This document shows, one piece after another, positions 1 through 6,288 of a stretch of DNA of 11,105 bases. Below the pieces are notes generated by a model. That model made no database searches. It was not told the DNA's origin and saw nothing but the letters and a program-made list of their open reading frames with translations. The first letter of the stretch is position 1; every line of letters begins with the position of its first letter. Where the stretch lies: assembly GCA_027010905.1 (NCBI GenBank), contig JALVBA010000095.1:1-11105 (forward strand). The letters are read 5' to 3'. The position numbers and the translations under genes were made by a program. Source of the DNA: Marinilabiliaceae bacterium (lineage in GTDB: Bacteria > Bacteroidota > Bacteroidia > Bacteroidales > Marinilabiliaceae).

Positions 1-1
1 C

Positions 2-28
2 TGTATATGCGTGTATATAGTTGTATAT
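2..28. repeat. Three TGTATAT direct repeats at 10-bp spacing
   Basis: The heptamer TGTATAT occurs at 2-8, 12-18 and 22-28, exactly 10 bp apart, so the three copies lie on nearly the same helix face. The spacers differ (gcg, agt). The array lies about 220 bp upstream of the LacI-type regulator gene and may extend left of the window. It could be a protein-binding array or bent AT-rich DNA; the sequence alone does not decide. Confidence 0.5.
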
Positions 29-70
29 GTGGTTGTAACAATTGTGTTTCTTTGTCGTTTTGTTCATTCG

Positions 71-84
71 TGTGTGCGAACACA
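71..84. promoter_or_regulatory. Operator-like dyad A, TGTGTGCGAACACA
   Basis: Perfect 5-bp arms TGTGT/ACACA flank GCGA, giving 12 of 14 symmetric positions around a central CG. A short palindrome centred on CG is typical of operators of LacI-family proteins. It shares 11 of 14 bases with dyad B at 183-196, and the centres are 112 bp apart. The adjacent regulator gene (start 251) makes it a plausible autoregulatory or looping site. That it binds this protein is inference. Confidence 0.4.
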
Positions 85-89
85 TATTT

Positions 90-105
90 TATGTTGTGTA
101 ACATA
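90..105. promoter_or_regulatory. Inverted repeat TATGTT-GTGT-AACATA
   Basis: Six-base perfect arms flank a 4-base centre, just right of dyad A. No T-tract follows on either strand, so it does not look like a terminator. It could be a further binding site in the regulator's upstream region, or for a gene left of the window. Confidence 0.3.
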
Positions 106-182
106 TTGCTGATTCTATGTGTTTTCTAAAAGGCATAATAACAGCAAGTTAAAGAATTGTCTTTTTTTATTAAATGAAAATA

Positions 183-196
183 TGTGTGCACGCACA
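183..196. promoter_or_regulatory. Operator-like dyad B, TGTGTGCACGCACA
   Basis: Outer arms TGTG/CACA are perfect, and the site matches dyad A (71-84) at 11 of 14 positions. It contains the palindrome GTGCAC. It ends about 20 bp before the candidate -7 box at 216-223, which places it on the expected -33 region. A protein bound here would be expected to block transcription of the LacI-type gene. Confidence 0.4.
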
Positions 197-215
197 ATTT
201 TTGTTATTTTTTTAA

Positions 216-223
216 TAGCTTTG
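216..223 (+). promoter_or_regulatory. Candidate -7 box (TAGCTTTG) of the LacI-type gene
   Basis: TAGCTTTG matches the Bacteroidota housekeeping -7 consensus TAnnTTTG in full. It ends 27 bp before the GTG start at 251, which would give a leader of roughly 20 nt. No clear TTTG -33 element lies 19-21 bp upstream; that position is occupied by dyad B, so transcription may be weak or regulated. Confidence 0.45.
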
Positions 224-250
224 CTTAAATAATTGTTAATTCTATAAAAG

Positions 251-1321
251 GTGCAGAATAAAAAGATCACGATTCAGGACATTGCCAACTATACAAACAT
301 TTCGGTTGGAACAATTGACCGCGTAATTCATAAGAGGGGGAAAGTATCGCCCGATAAAAGAAAAAAGATTGAGGAGGCAATAGATAAATTAAACTTCAAT
401 CCAAATTTATTGGCGCGAACGTTGGCACTTGGAAAAGATTTTTTTGTTTGTGTTCTTATTCCTACAGAAACATACCCTGGTCAGTACTGGTCGTTACCCA
501 AAAGAGGAATTGAAGATGCCGGTGCTCAGTTTAAAGATTTTGGAATAATTACCAAACGGTATCTTTTCAATCTTTTCGACGAAAGTTCATTTATTGCACA
601 AACAAATTCAATTTTAGATTTGAATCCCGACGGAGTTATTCTTGCTCCTCTTTTTACAAAAGAGAGTTCTCTTTTTGTTGAAAAATTGAAGGAGAGAAAC
701 ATACCTTATGTTTTTATAGATTCTAATATTCCCGAATTGGATAGTTTATCATACATCGGTCCAGATGTAAAGCAGAGTGGTTTTATTGCCGCCCGACTTT
801 TAAATAGTGTTATTCGCTCTGATAAAAAAGCACTTATTCTGAACATGTTTAAAGGCATTGAAAATTCTTCGGCATTAAGCCAGATTGAAGCCGGATTCAG
901 AAACTACTATAAAGAAAATGGAATTAATGGAAGTAATATTCAGGTTTTAACTATAAACTCAACGGATAAAGAGATCGTATTCAGAGAGCTGACAAAATTT
1001 TACATTAAGAACAAAGAGATTACGGGGGTTTTCGTAACAAATTCTGAGGCACATCTTGTTGCCGAATTTCATACCTTGCACGAGATTAATATACGCGTTG
1101 TCGGGTTCGATTTAGTAAAAGAAAATATAGGTGGGTTAAAGTTGGGCGGAATTGATTATGTAATTTCGCAAAGTCCTGTTCAGCAAGGATACAGAGCTTT
1201 GCAGACATTGTTCAAACTGTTTCTTTATAAAGAAAGTCCTGTGAAAATTCAGTATGTACCACTCGACATTATTATTAAGGAGAACGTAGATTTTTATATT
1301 GATTTTTATTCGCAGACTTAA
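251..1321 (+). CDS. LacI-family transcriptional regulator with sugar-binding-type domain
   Basis: Predicted cytoplasmic DNA-binding repressor or activator that responds to a small ligand, 356 aa, the usual LacI-family length. Residues 6-27 form the helix-turn-helix (ITIQDIANYTNIS, then recognition helix VGTIDRVIH). Residues 50-60 (NPNLLARTLAL) match the hinge helix that enters the minor groove. From about residue 63 the protein resembles a periplasmic-binding-protein fold, probably the Peripla_BP_4 type (VCVLIPTE, DGVILAPL, VGFDLV). The recognition helix has VGTIDRV where classical members have a TVSRV-type sequence; I recall this variant from Bacteroidota sugar regulators. The start is GTG: an in-frame TAA lies at 245-247, and no in-frame ATG occurs until after residue 190, so GTG is needed to keep the DNA-binding domain. 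The ligand is unknown; no sugar-use genes lie to the right, so its targets may be left of the window. Confidence 0.9.
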   Translation: MQNKKITIQDIANYTNISVGTIDRVIHKRGKVSPDKRKKIEEAIDKLNFNPNLLARTLALGKDFFVCVLIPTETYPGQYWSLPKRGIEDAGAQFKDFGIITKRYLFNLFDESSFIAQTNSILDLNPDGVILAPLFTKESSLFVEKLKERNIPYVFIDSNIPELDSLSYIGPDVKQSGFIAARLLNSVIRSDKKALILNMFKGIENSSALSQIEAGFRNYYKENGINGSNIQVLTINSTDKEIVFRELTKFYIKNKEITGVFVTNSEAHLVAEFHTLHEINIRVVGFDLVKENIGGLKLGGIDYVISQSPVQQGYRALQTLFKLFLYKESPVKIQYVPLDIIIKENVDFYIDFYSQT

Positions 1322-2040
1322 AGTAAAAACTCTTTTGCCCTAATTACACCCTCTCTACACACCGGGACTATTGCACTTTTATCAATCTTGAAGCAATACT
1401 CCAAATCTCTAAGAAAACCTTTTTGCTCCAACACTTTGTAGTGCCTTGCTACGGAGGCTGCCTTTTGAATGTCACTCTTTAAGCTCAGATAAAACGAGTG
1501 AACCAGATGGGCAAAATCTGTAAGATTAATATCCGACAGACTTAACAAACCATCAATTAAATAACCGGCACATAACCCATCCTCAATTGTGTAGTTTCCA
1601 CTAGTACCTGAGCATACCAATGTGATTCTGTCAAAATCCTTCAATTGGTTTATCACTGCTCCGGCATTCAGGAATGAAACAATCAAAACATCACCTGCAT
1701 GTTCGGCTGCTTTTATTGCGGAGGTTCCATTGGTGGTTGTCATCACCAGAGTTTTACCTCTGATGTTACTGTTCATGTAGGAAAATGGAGAATTGTCGTA
1801 ATCGAACCCGGGAATAGCCTCGGCATCTCTCTCGCCGCCAAGCAGCACATCTGTTTTGGACGACTTTAGTTGAAAAGCCTCCTCAGATGTCATAACAGGG
1901 ATAATCTCCTTAACGCCATATTCAAATGCAGTAACCATTACGGATGTTGCACGCAGTACGTCAATTACTACCGGGGTGCTGCCTGCCATCTCTTTTTCAT
2001 TTACATTATTGGCTGATGGTAATACATCTATCTGTTTCAT
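1318..2040 (-). CDS. comB: 2-phosphosulfolactate phosphatase family protein (ComB)
   Basis: 240 aa, full family length. ComB is a Mg2+-dependent acid phosphatase that converts 2-phosphosulfolactate to 3-sulfolactate plus phosphate, step two of methanogen coenzyme M synthesis. Motifs seen: VVIDVLRATS (24-33), GGER followed by PGFDYDNSP (68-85), TTTNGTSA (101-108), CSGTSG with downstream EDGLCAG (143-159). Soluble, no signal peptide. The ATG start at 2040 gives the normal N-terminus. Its stop overlaps the stop of the convergent LacI-type gene in a shared TTAA. A near-consensus -7 box (TCTCTTTG, minus strand of 2080-2087) lies 40 bp upstream. ComB homologs are common in bacteria that are not known to make coenzyme M, so the family call is firm but the substrate here is open; sulfonate metabolism is one possibility. 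No ComA homolog is visible. Confidence 0.85.
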   Translation of the reverse strand: MKQIDVLPSANNVNEKEMAGSTPVVIDVLRATSVMVTAFEYGVKEIIPVMTSEEAFQLKSSKTDVLLGGERDAEAIPGFDYDNSPFSYMNSNIRGKTLVMTTTNGTSAIKAAEHAGDVLIVSFLNAGAVINQLKDFDRITLVCSGTSGNYTIEDGLCAGYLIDGLLSLSDINLTDFAHLVHSFYLSLKSDIQKAASVARHYKVLEQKGFLRDLEYCFKIDKSAIVPVCREGVIRAKEFLL

Positions 2041-2150
2041 CTGATTGGTGTTTTGTTTTTATCTGTTTTGGTTCTATGTCAAAGAGAAATGGTCATATAG
2101 CTTAATTTTGTCCTTGTGCTGTTACTGGCTCTTACTTTTTTTCTACAGCC

Positions 2151-2200
2151 CAAAAAAGCCTGCCTTGCCGTCAGGCAGGTAAGCAAAAAAGGCCTGCTTG
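2151..2200. repeat. Imperfect 17-bp direct repeat, CAAAAAAG(g)CCTGC(c)TTG
   Basis: CAAAAAAGCCTGCCTTG at 2151-2167 recurs as CAAAAAAGGCCTGCTTG at 2184-2200, differing by one inserted g and one missing c. On the minus strand each copy reads CAAG, a GC-rich arm, then TTTTTTG. The left copy forms one arm of the terminator-like hairpin; the right copy could pair with the other arm. Confidence 0.6.
2152..2179 (-). terminator. Rho-independent-type terminator between MATE and comB
   Basis: On the minus strand, arm CCTGCCT (2179-2173), loop GACGGCA and arm AGGCAGG (2165-2159) are followed by C and six T residues (2157-2152). This is the classical hairpin plus T-tract. It lies about 255 bp after the MATE stop and 112 bp before the comB start, so it either ends the trmN6-MATE transcript or attenuates comB if that gene's promoter is farther upstream. 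Similar GCCTGCC palindromes are, to my recollection, frequent in Bacteroidota spacers. Confidence 0.6.
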
Positions 2201-2207
2201 TTTTTCT

Positions 2208-2301
2208 TTCCTCACCCCCATTAAAACAACTTTCGTTACAGCCTGATATCCTGTGACTTTCCCCTCTTCTTGAGGAGAGGGGGGAACGAGGGGGTGAGGA
2301 A
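2208..2301. repeat. Nested palindromic intergenic element (REP/MITE-like)
   Basis: A perfect 12-bp inverted repeat, TTCCTCACCCCC (2208-2219) and GGGGGTGAGGAA (2290-2301), bounds about 94 bp. Inside is a 22-bp near-perfect palindrome (2261-2282, arms CCCCTCTT/GGAGAGGGG, one wobble). Transcribed, it could fold into a two-part structure. The minus-strand reading translates to a PSFPPLLKKRG-like string, a signature I recognise from dispersed GC-rich spacer repeats wrongly called as small proteins. No transposase and no clear target-site duplication is visible. Confidence 0.6.
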
Positions 2302-2434
2302 TTCCAAACTTAATTTTATTCTATCGCGGTCAACCAGATTTTCTTTTTTAACGCTTCGCTTATAGATTTTTTTAACGCAATTTAGCCAAGGCGGATATAT
2401 CTCACAATATAAAAAGAGTGAAACAGGTAGTTTC

Positions 2435-3793
2435 TCAATTTGTCTCATTCCTTTTGTATAGCCACCTGAAGCGTAGCAACAGTATAATACTTACTGATGA
2501 TAGTCCTGTGAGATAACCAATCCAGATACCTGCGGGTCCGATTTTCAAAATAAAGCTCAGAACATATCCCGTAGGAATACTTACCAGCAGATATACTATT
2601 GCAACAGCAACCATCGGAAACATCACATCCTCCATACCTCGTAAAATGCCGAGCATTACAACCTGCATACCATCAAAAATCTGAAAAACACTTGCAACAA
2701 TAAACAGTCCGGCCGCAATAGTTATTACGTTAATATTGGAGATAAACAGTACCGGAATGAGATGCCGGGTCAACAAAAAGAAAGCGGCCGAGACACTCAT
2801 AAACAATACCACCATGTGTAACGAAGCAAAAGCAGAGTACTTGAGTTGCGGATACTCCTTCCTGCCTCTGAATGTACTAACCTTTATTGTTGTTGCGGAA
2901 GCAAGACCTGACGACATCATAAAGGTCATGCTGGCAATAGTAATCACAATTTGGTGTGCTGCCAGTTGATCCTCTCCAAGCCACCCCATCATGATACCCC
3001 CCAGACTGAAAGCAAAGACCTCTATAATAAATTGAACACCCATCGGAAATCCCAGCTTTAATAACTGCATTGCCTCACCTATTGAGAAACGGACATCATC
3101 ATGAATGCGGCGAAATCGTTCAAAGATAGAGAGCCTTCTGTAAGCAAGCCAAAAAGCAGCTGCCATAAAAACCCTTGCTATAAGAGTCCCTATCCCCGCT
3201 CCCATCAGACCCAACTCGGGAAACCCCGCTTTACCGTATATCAGAAGGTAATTAAAAAATACATTTACAACATTTCCGAGCAGGGTAATTACCATGGCAA
3301 TCCTAGTATTGGATATACCTTCAGCAAACTGCTTGAAACTGGCAAAATAGAGAAACGGAATTATAGATATCGCAATCAATATGAAATATGGAATACCAAG
3401 CTTAACAACTTCATCAGGTTGTCCCATGCGGGGCATAAATAGTGCCACTATCAGAGACAGCATAACAAGCGCAATACCAATAATAATATTCACCCAGAAA
3501 CCCTGATGAAACCAATGAACAGCTCTTTTCTCTTCGCCCCTACCCATTGCATTTGCAACCATTGGAGTTATGGCATAGGAGAATCCAATACCAAAAACCA
3601 ATATTATAACGAATATATTATTTGCAAACGATGAGGCTGCCAAAGCTGCTGTGCCAATACGGCCTACCATAATATTATCAGCAAGGGACACTACAATCTG
3701 CCCCGCCTGAGAGATAATAATCGGTAGAGCCAGCTTCATGTTTGACGAATAGTACTCCCTGTAATGTTTAAAATTAAAATCCATTCTTTTCAT
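2435..3793 (-). CDS. MATE family multidrug/toxin efflux transporter (NorM-like)
   Basis: 452 aa, normal MATE length, with about 12 hydrophobic segments expected across the inner membrane. MATE proteins export cationic drugs or metabolites in exchange for Na+ or H+. Family signatures: QxGQIVVSLADNIMVGRIGTAALAA near residues 29-53, PMVANAMGRGEEKRA after TM2, the GLMGAGIGT segment in mid-protein, and GILRGMEDVMFP in the C-terminal half. These place it in the NorM-type branch. Substrate and coupling ion cannot be read from sequence. The ATG shares ATGA with the trmN6 stop (3790-3793), so translation is probably coupled. A second in-frame ATG three codons later is a weaker alternative. Confidence 0.92.
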   Translation of the reverse strand: MKRMDFNFKHYREYYSSNMKLALPIIISQAGQIVVSLADNIMVGRIGTAALAASSFANNIFVIILVFGIGFSYAITPMVANAMGRGEEKRAVHWFHQGFWVNIIIGIALVMLSLIVALFMPRMGQPDEVVKLGIPYFILIAISIIPFLYFASFKQFAEGISNTRIAMVITLLGNVVNVFFNYLLIYGKAGFPELGLMGAGIGTLIARVFMAAAFWLAYRRLSIFERFRRIHDDVRFSIGEAMQLLKLGFPMGVQFIIEVFAFSLGGIMMGWLGEDQLAAHQIVITIASMTFMMSSGLASATTIKVSTFRGRKEYPQLKYSAFASLHMVVLFMSVSAAFFLLTRHLIPVLFISNINVITIAAGLFIVASVFQIFDGMQVVMLGILRGMEDVMFPMVAVAIVYLLVSIPTGYVLSFILKIGPAGIWIGYLTGLSSVSIILLLRFRWLYKRNETN

Positions 3794-4512
3794 TTCACAT
3801 TCAGATAGAAATCTTTCACTAGACTTTTAAACTCCTTGGTATAAAAATGCCTTCTGTCTGTCTCTATTGTTAACTCACTCTCTTCGGCAGTACCGCTATT
3901 AATCCTTGAAAAACGGATCAACACCCTTACAAAATCCTTTTGGGCAATAGGCCTCACACGAACTATAACTTCAGGATAGAGACCATGCATGTAGGCCGTT
4001 GACACTAAATCACTCAACCCGGAGTATGGAAAAACAATACTCAATCTACCGGTATCATTCAATAAACTGACACCCTGCTCAAACAGCTCATCAACAGATA
4101 ACCCTTCAGCATGGCGGGCAATTCGTCTCTTCTCGTTTCCCGACTTTACTCCATTTGTAAAGTAAGGAGGATTACAAACAATCATGTCATACTTACAACC
4201 CGCCTCTTTGGCATATTGTTTTAACGATCTGTTTTTTAATATTATTCTTTCACCCCAAGGCGAACTATCAAAATTCTCTTTAGCCTGTGTACAGGCACTT
4301 TTATCAATATCAATAGCATCAACTCTCAACCTGTTGTTTCGCTGAGCCATCATCAAAGCAATAAGTCCTGTGCCGGTACCAATATCCAAAGCAGACTCCA
4401 TATATGCAACGTCAGCCCACGCACCAAGCAACACTCCGTCAGTACCTACCTTCATGGCGGTTTTATTCTGATTAATTTTAAACTGCTTAAACTGAAACCA
4501 ACTGTTGGACAT
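3790..4512 (-). CDS. trmN6: tRNA1(Val) adenine-37 N6-methyltransferase
   Basis: 240 aa, matching the YfiC/TrmN6 family. The enzyme transfers a methyl group from S-adenosylmethionine to N6 of A37 next to the anticodon of tRNA1-Val. Seen: the N-terminal FKQFKINQNKTAMKVGTDGVLLGAW (8-32) diagnostic of the family; SAM motif I, DIGTGTG (43-49); an acidic ribose-contact region, AIDID (66-70); and the adenine-N6 catalytic motif NPPYF (114-118). The fold is Rossmann-like, soluble. It overlaps the MATE gene by 4 bp, so the two form one unit, although no functional link is obvious. Its 5' leader is made of degenerate word-like repeats (4514-4591), which directly abut the start codon. Confidence 0.93.
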   Translation of the reverse strand: MSNSWFQFKQFKINQNKTAMKVGTDGVLLGAWADVAYMESALDIGTGTGLIALMMAQRNNRLRVDAIDIDKSACTQAKENFDSSPWGERIILKNRSLKQYAKEAGCKYDMIVCNPPYFTNGVKSGNEKRRIARHAEGLSVDELFEQGVSLLNDTGRLSIVFPYSGLSDLVSTAYMHGLYPEVIVRVRPIAQKDFVRVLIRFSRINSGTAEESELTIETDRRHFYTKEFKSLVKDFYLNVK

Positions 4513-4513
4513 T

Positions 4514-4591
4514 GCTAAAGGGTTAAAGGGCTATATGGCTAAAGGGTTCCAAGTTTCAGGTTTCGGGTTCCAGGTTTTGGGTTTCGGGTTT
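4514..4591. repeat. Degenerate tandem repeat array in the trmN6 leader
   Basis: The sequence is built of two short related words: GCTAAAGGGTT (4514-4524, again at 4538-4547), then alternating units near CAGGTTTCGGGTTC, at 4557-4570 and, degenerated, at 4571-4590. No CRISPR-like constant repeat and unique spacer is present. The array ends two bases before the trmN6 start codon on the minus strand, so the trmN6 mRNA leader, if it begins upstream, contains it. Similar phrase-like arrays occur, to my recollection, in many Bacteroidota spacers. Confidence 0.55.
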
Positions 4592-4611
4592 GTCCATTCA
4601 TAAATATGGTT

Positions 4612-4690
4612 GACTTTTTACTTTTTCCCTTTTTACTTTTTATCCCGATGCTCAAGACTTCGCTATCGCTCAGCTTTTTACTTTTTACTT
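4612..4690. repeat. CTTTTTA arrays flanking a 30-bp GC-richer insert
   Basis: Heptamers of the CTTTTTA type run through 4614-4641 and again through 4674-4690. Between them, at about 4642-4673, is a different sequence (CCCGATGCTCAAGACTTCGC followed by TATCGCTCAG). The same heptamer on both sides suggests the insert split, or was copied into, one array. The region lies between the TIGR02757 stop and trmN6; no gene is credible here. Confidence 0.5.
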
Positions 4691-4698
4691 CAATTTAC

Positions 4699-5463
4699 TC
4701 AAAACTTCTCATTCACTCCCAGACCAAAGAGTGCAAAGTCATACTTCACCGGATCGTTGGCATCAAACTCACGAAGCTTAGTTGTCACCTCATCTACTGC
4801 TTTCCAGTCGCTCTGTTTACGTTTTAGCAAACCGAGCTTACGAGCCACACTGCCCGAATGCAAATCGAGCGGCAGGTATAGCTCTTTGGATGAGAATGAT
4901 CTCCACAGGCCAAAGTCAACACCTCTGTTATCATCACGAACCATCCAACGCAGAAACATATTCACCCTCTTCCCTGCCGAGCCATTCATCACATTGGCAA
5001 GGTGTTTTTTTGTGCGTTCTTGCGGAGAGTATGAGAAGAACATCTCTCTGAAAAGGTCTATTGCATACTTCACACCCTCACTTTGCACTCCTTGCGAGAA
5101 TAGCACCTCCATATCGCCATACTCTTTGTATATTCTTTTCAATGCTTTCAGAAAATATAACAAATCAACAGGTTGAAACGTGCGGTAGTAGAAATACTCA
5201 AACCGGCTCCACTCACCATCATCAGCACCCATAAGGAACTCATACGGACTATTATCCATCAGCTCCATCAAAAGGTTTGCCTTTTTCAGTATTAGGTCTC
5301 TTCGCCCCCAGGCAATGGTGGCAGTCAAAAAGCCGGCAATCTCAATATCCCGCTTTTTTGTGTAACGATGAGGTATTGAGATAGGATCATTCTCAATAAA
5401 GTCGATGCCGTTGTACAGCTCAACCTTTTCGTCGAGAAACTCTTTAAGTTCAGAATTTGTCAT
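4699..5463 (-). CDS. TIGR02757 family protein (DUF2400)
   Basis: 254 aa and complete; the C-terminus FALFGLGVNEKF is the characteristic family ending. No experimentally settled function is known to me. Conserved blocks seen: EIAGFLTATIAWGRRDLILK (41-60), RTFQPVDLLYFLKAL (94-108), VNMFLRWMVRDD (167-178), and LPLDLHSGSVARKLGLL (197-213). The last block resembles the D-x-H-x3-R-x-A-x-x-L-G segment of HhH-GPD DNA glycosylases such as endonuclease III, with D200 in the position of the catalytic aspartate. A role in nucleic-acid base processing is therefore plausible but inferred. There is no iron-sulfur cysteine cluster and no signal peptide. ATG at 5463; 142 bp separates it from lolD upstream, in which I see no convincing terminator or promoter. 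Confidence 0.85.
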   Translation of the reverse strand: MTNSELKEFLDEKVELYNGIDFIENDPISIPHRYTKKRDIEIAGFLTATIAWGRRDLILKKANLLMELMDNSPYEFLMGADDGEWSRFEYFYYRTFQPVDLLYFLKALKRIYKEYGDMEVLFSQGVQSEGVKYAIDLFREMFFSYSPQERTKKHLANVMNGSAGKRVNMFLRWMVRDDNRGVDFGLWRSFSSKELYLPLDLHSGSVARKLGLLKRKQSDWKAVDEVTTKLREFDANDPVKYDFALFGLGVNEKF

Positions 5464-5605
5464 AGTGATATTTACAACTATAAATCAATATCTTCTTATC
5501 TTCCCTCCGCCATGAGATATAGTCTTCCCAAGAATTTTTTGAAGATGTAAACTTCATCACTCTTCTATTAAATCCTTATTCACAGTATTTACATTCTTTT
5601 TTCCA

Positions 5606-6277
5606 CTACACTTCAACAACTCCATAGTCCACAATTACTCCATCTTTCATCGAAACAACCCTGTCGCACATCTTAGCGAGGTGCAGGTCGTGAGTAACAA
5701 TAACAAAGGTTTGATTGAACTCGTTTCGCAGGGAGAAGAAGAGTTGCTGCAGCTCCTCCTGACTTTTTGAGTCGAGATTACCGGAGGGTTCATCGGCAAA
5801 TACGACGGCGGGTCTGTTCATTAAAGCACGGGCAATGGCAACGCGTTGCTTTTCACCTCCACTCAGCTCCGATGGTTTATGCTCAAGGCGTGAAGAGAGA
5901 TTGAGAAAATCGAGTAACTCTTTAGCTCTCTTCTCGGCTTTACTTTTTAAATCACCTTTAATAAGAGCGGGGATAAGAACATTTTCAACTGCGTTAAACT
6001 CAGGCAGAAGTTGATGAAACTGAAAAACAAAACCAATATTCTCGTTTCGGAATTTTGCCAGTTGAAACTCATTTAACTTACTAATCTCAACACCATTAAC
6101 AAAAACAGAGCCGCTATTGGGTCTTTCTAACGAACCCAGTATCTGCAAAAGAGTAGTTTTACCTGCGCCACTGGAACCAACAATAGAGATTACTTCCCCC
6201 TCTCCTATTGTTATATCAATACCTTTTAAGACTTCAAGCTCACCAAAAGATTTATGAATACCCAACCCTTTAACCAT
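5606..6277 (-). CDS. lolD: Lipoprotein-releasing ABC transporter ATPase LolD
   Basis: Cytoplasmic ATPase of the LolCDE complex, which extracts mature lipoproteins from the inner membrane and passes them on towards the outer membrane. Numbering from the chosen start, all ABC motifs are intact: Walker A GSSGAGKT (34-41), Q-loop in VFQFHQLLPEF (Q86), signature LSGGEKQR (138-145), Walker B VVFADEP (158-164), H-loop H196. The HQLLPEF segment is typical of LolD. The open frame extends to a TTG at 6292 and has ATGs at 6283 and 6277. I chose 6277 (223 aa) because MVKGLGIHKSFG aligns without gaps with the usual Bacteroidota N-terminus. With that start it follows the antiporter stop by 11 bp, probably co-transcribed. 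The membrane partners LolC/LolE are not in the window. A related MacB-type ATPase is the main alternative. Confidence 0.85.
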   Translation of the reverse strand: MVKGLGIHKSFGELEVLKGIDITIGEGEVISIVGSSGAGKTTLLQILGSLERPNSGSVFVNGVEISKLNEFQLAKFRNENIGFVFQFHQLLPEFNAVENVLIPALIKGDLKSKAEKRAKELLDFLNLSSRLEHKPSELSGGEKQRVAIARALMNRPAVVFADEPSGNLDSKSQEELQQLFFSLRNEFNQTFVIVTHDLHLAKMCDRVVSMKDGVIVDYGVVEV

Positions 6278-6288
6278 TTCCATACCAC

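Larger units (their letters stand above)
2041..2434. other. Gene-free spacer rich in hairpins and repeats
   Basis: This 394-bp gap between MATE and comB contains no credible gene. It holds a terminator-like hairpin with a duplicated arm (2151-2200) and a nested palindromic element (2208-2301), listed separately. In 2302-2434 the only regularity I see is TTTTTTAACGC twice, at 2344-2354 and 2368-2378. A 70-codon minus-strand frame across 2236-2448 is judged spurious because its C-terminal third is simply the translated palindromic element. Confidence 0.6.

Noticed and set aside
1..250. Riboswitch or RNA gene in the regulator's upstream region
   Set aside because: No conserved aptamer core or tRNA-like fold is visible; the dyads are short and fit protein binding better.
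2236..2448. 70-codon minus-strand frame as a small protein
   Set aside because: It begins inside the MATE 3' end, has no family resemblance, and its C-terminal third is the translation of the palindromic element.
3101..3442. 113-codon plus-strand frame opposite MATE
   Set aside because: Wholly antisense to a well-supported transporter, no recognisable motif or promoter.
4514..4690. CRISPR array
   Set aside because: Units are short, degenerate and contiguous, with no constant repeat, regular spacers or cas genes.
4610..5176. 188-codon plus-strand frame antisense to TIGR02757
   Set aside because: It lies mostly opposite a clear, conserved gene; its N-terminus is translated repeat DNA and it shows no domain.
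5464..5605. Terminator or promoter between lolD and TIGR02757
   Set aside because: Only a 5-bp hairpin without a T-tract and no full TAnnTTTG box could be found.
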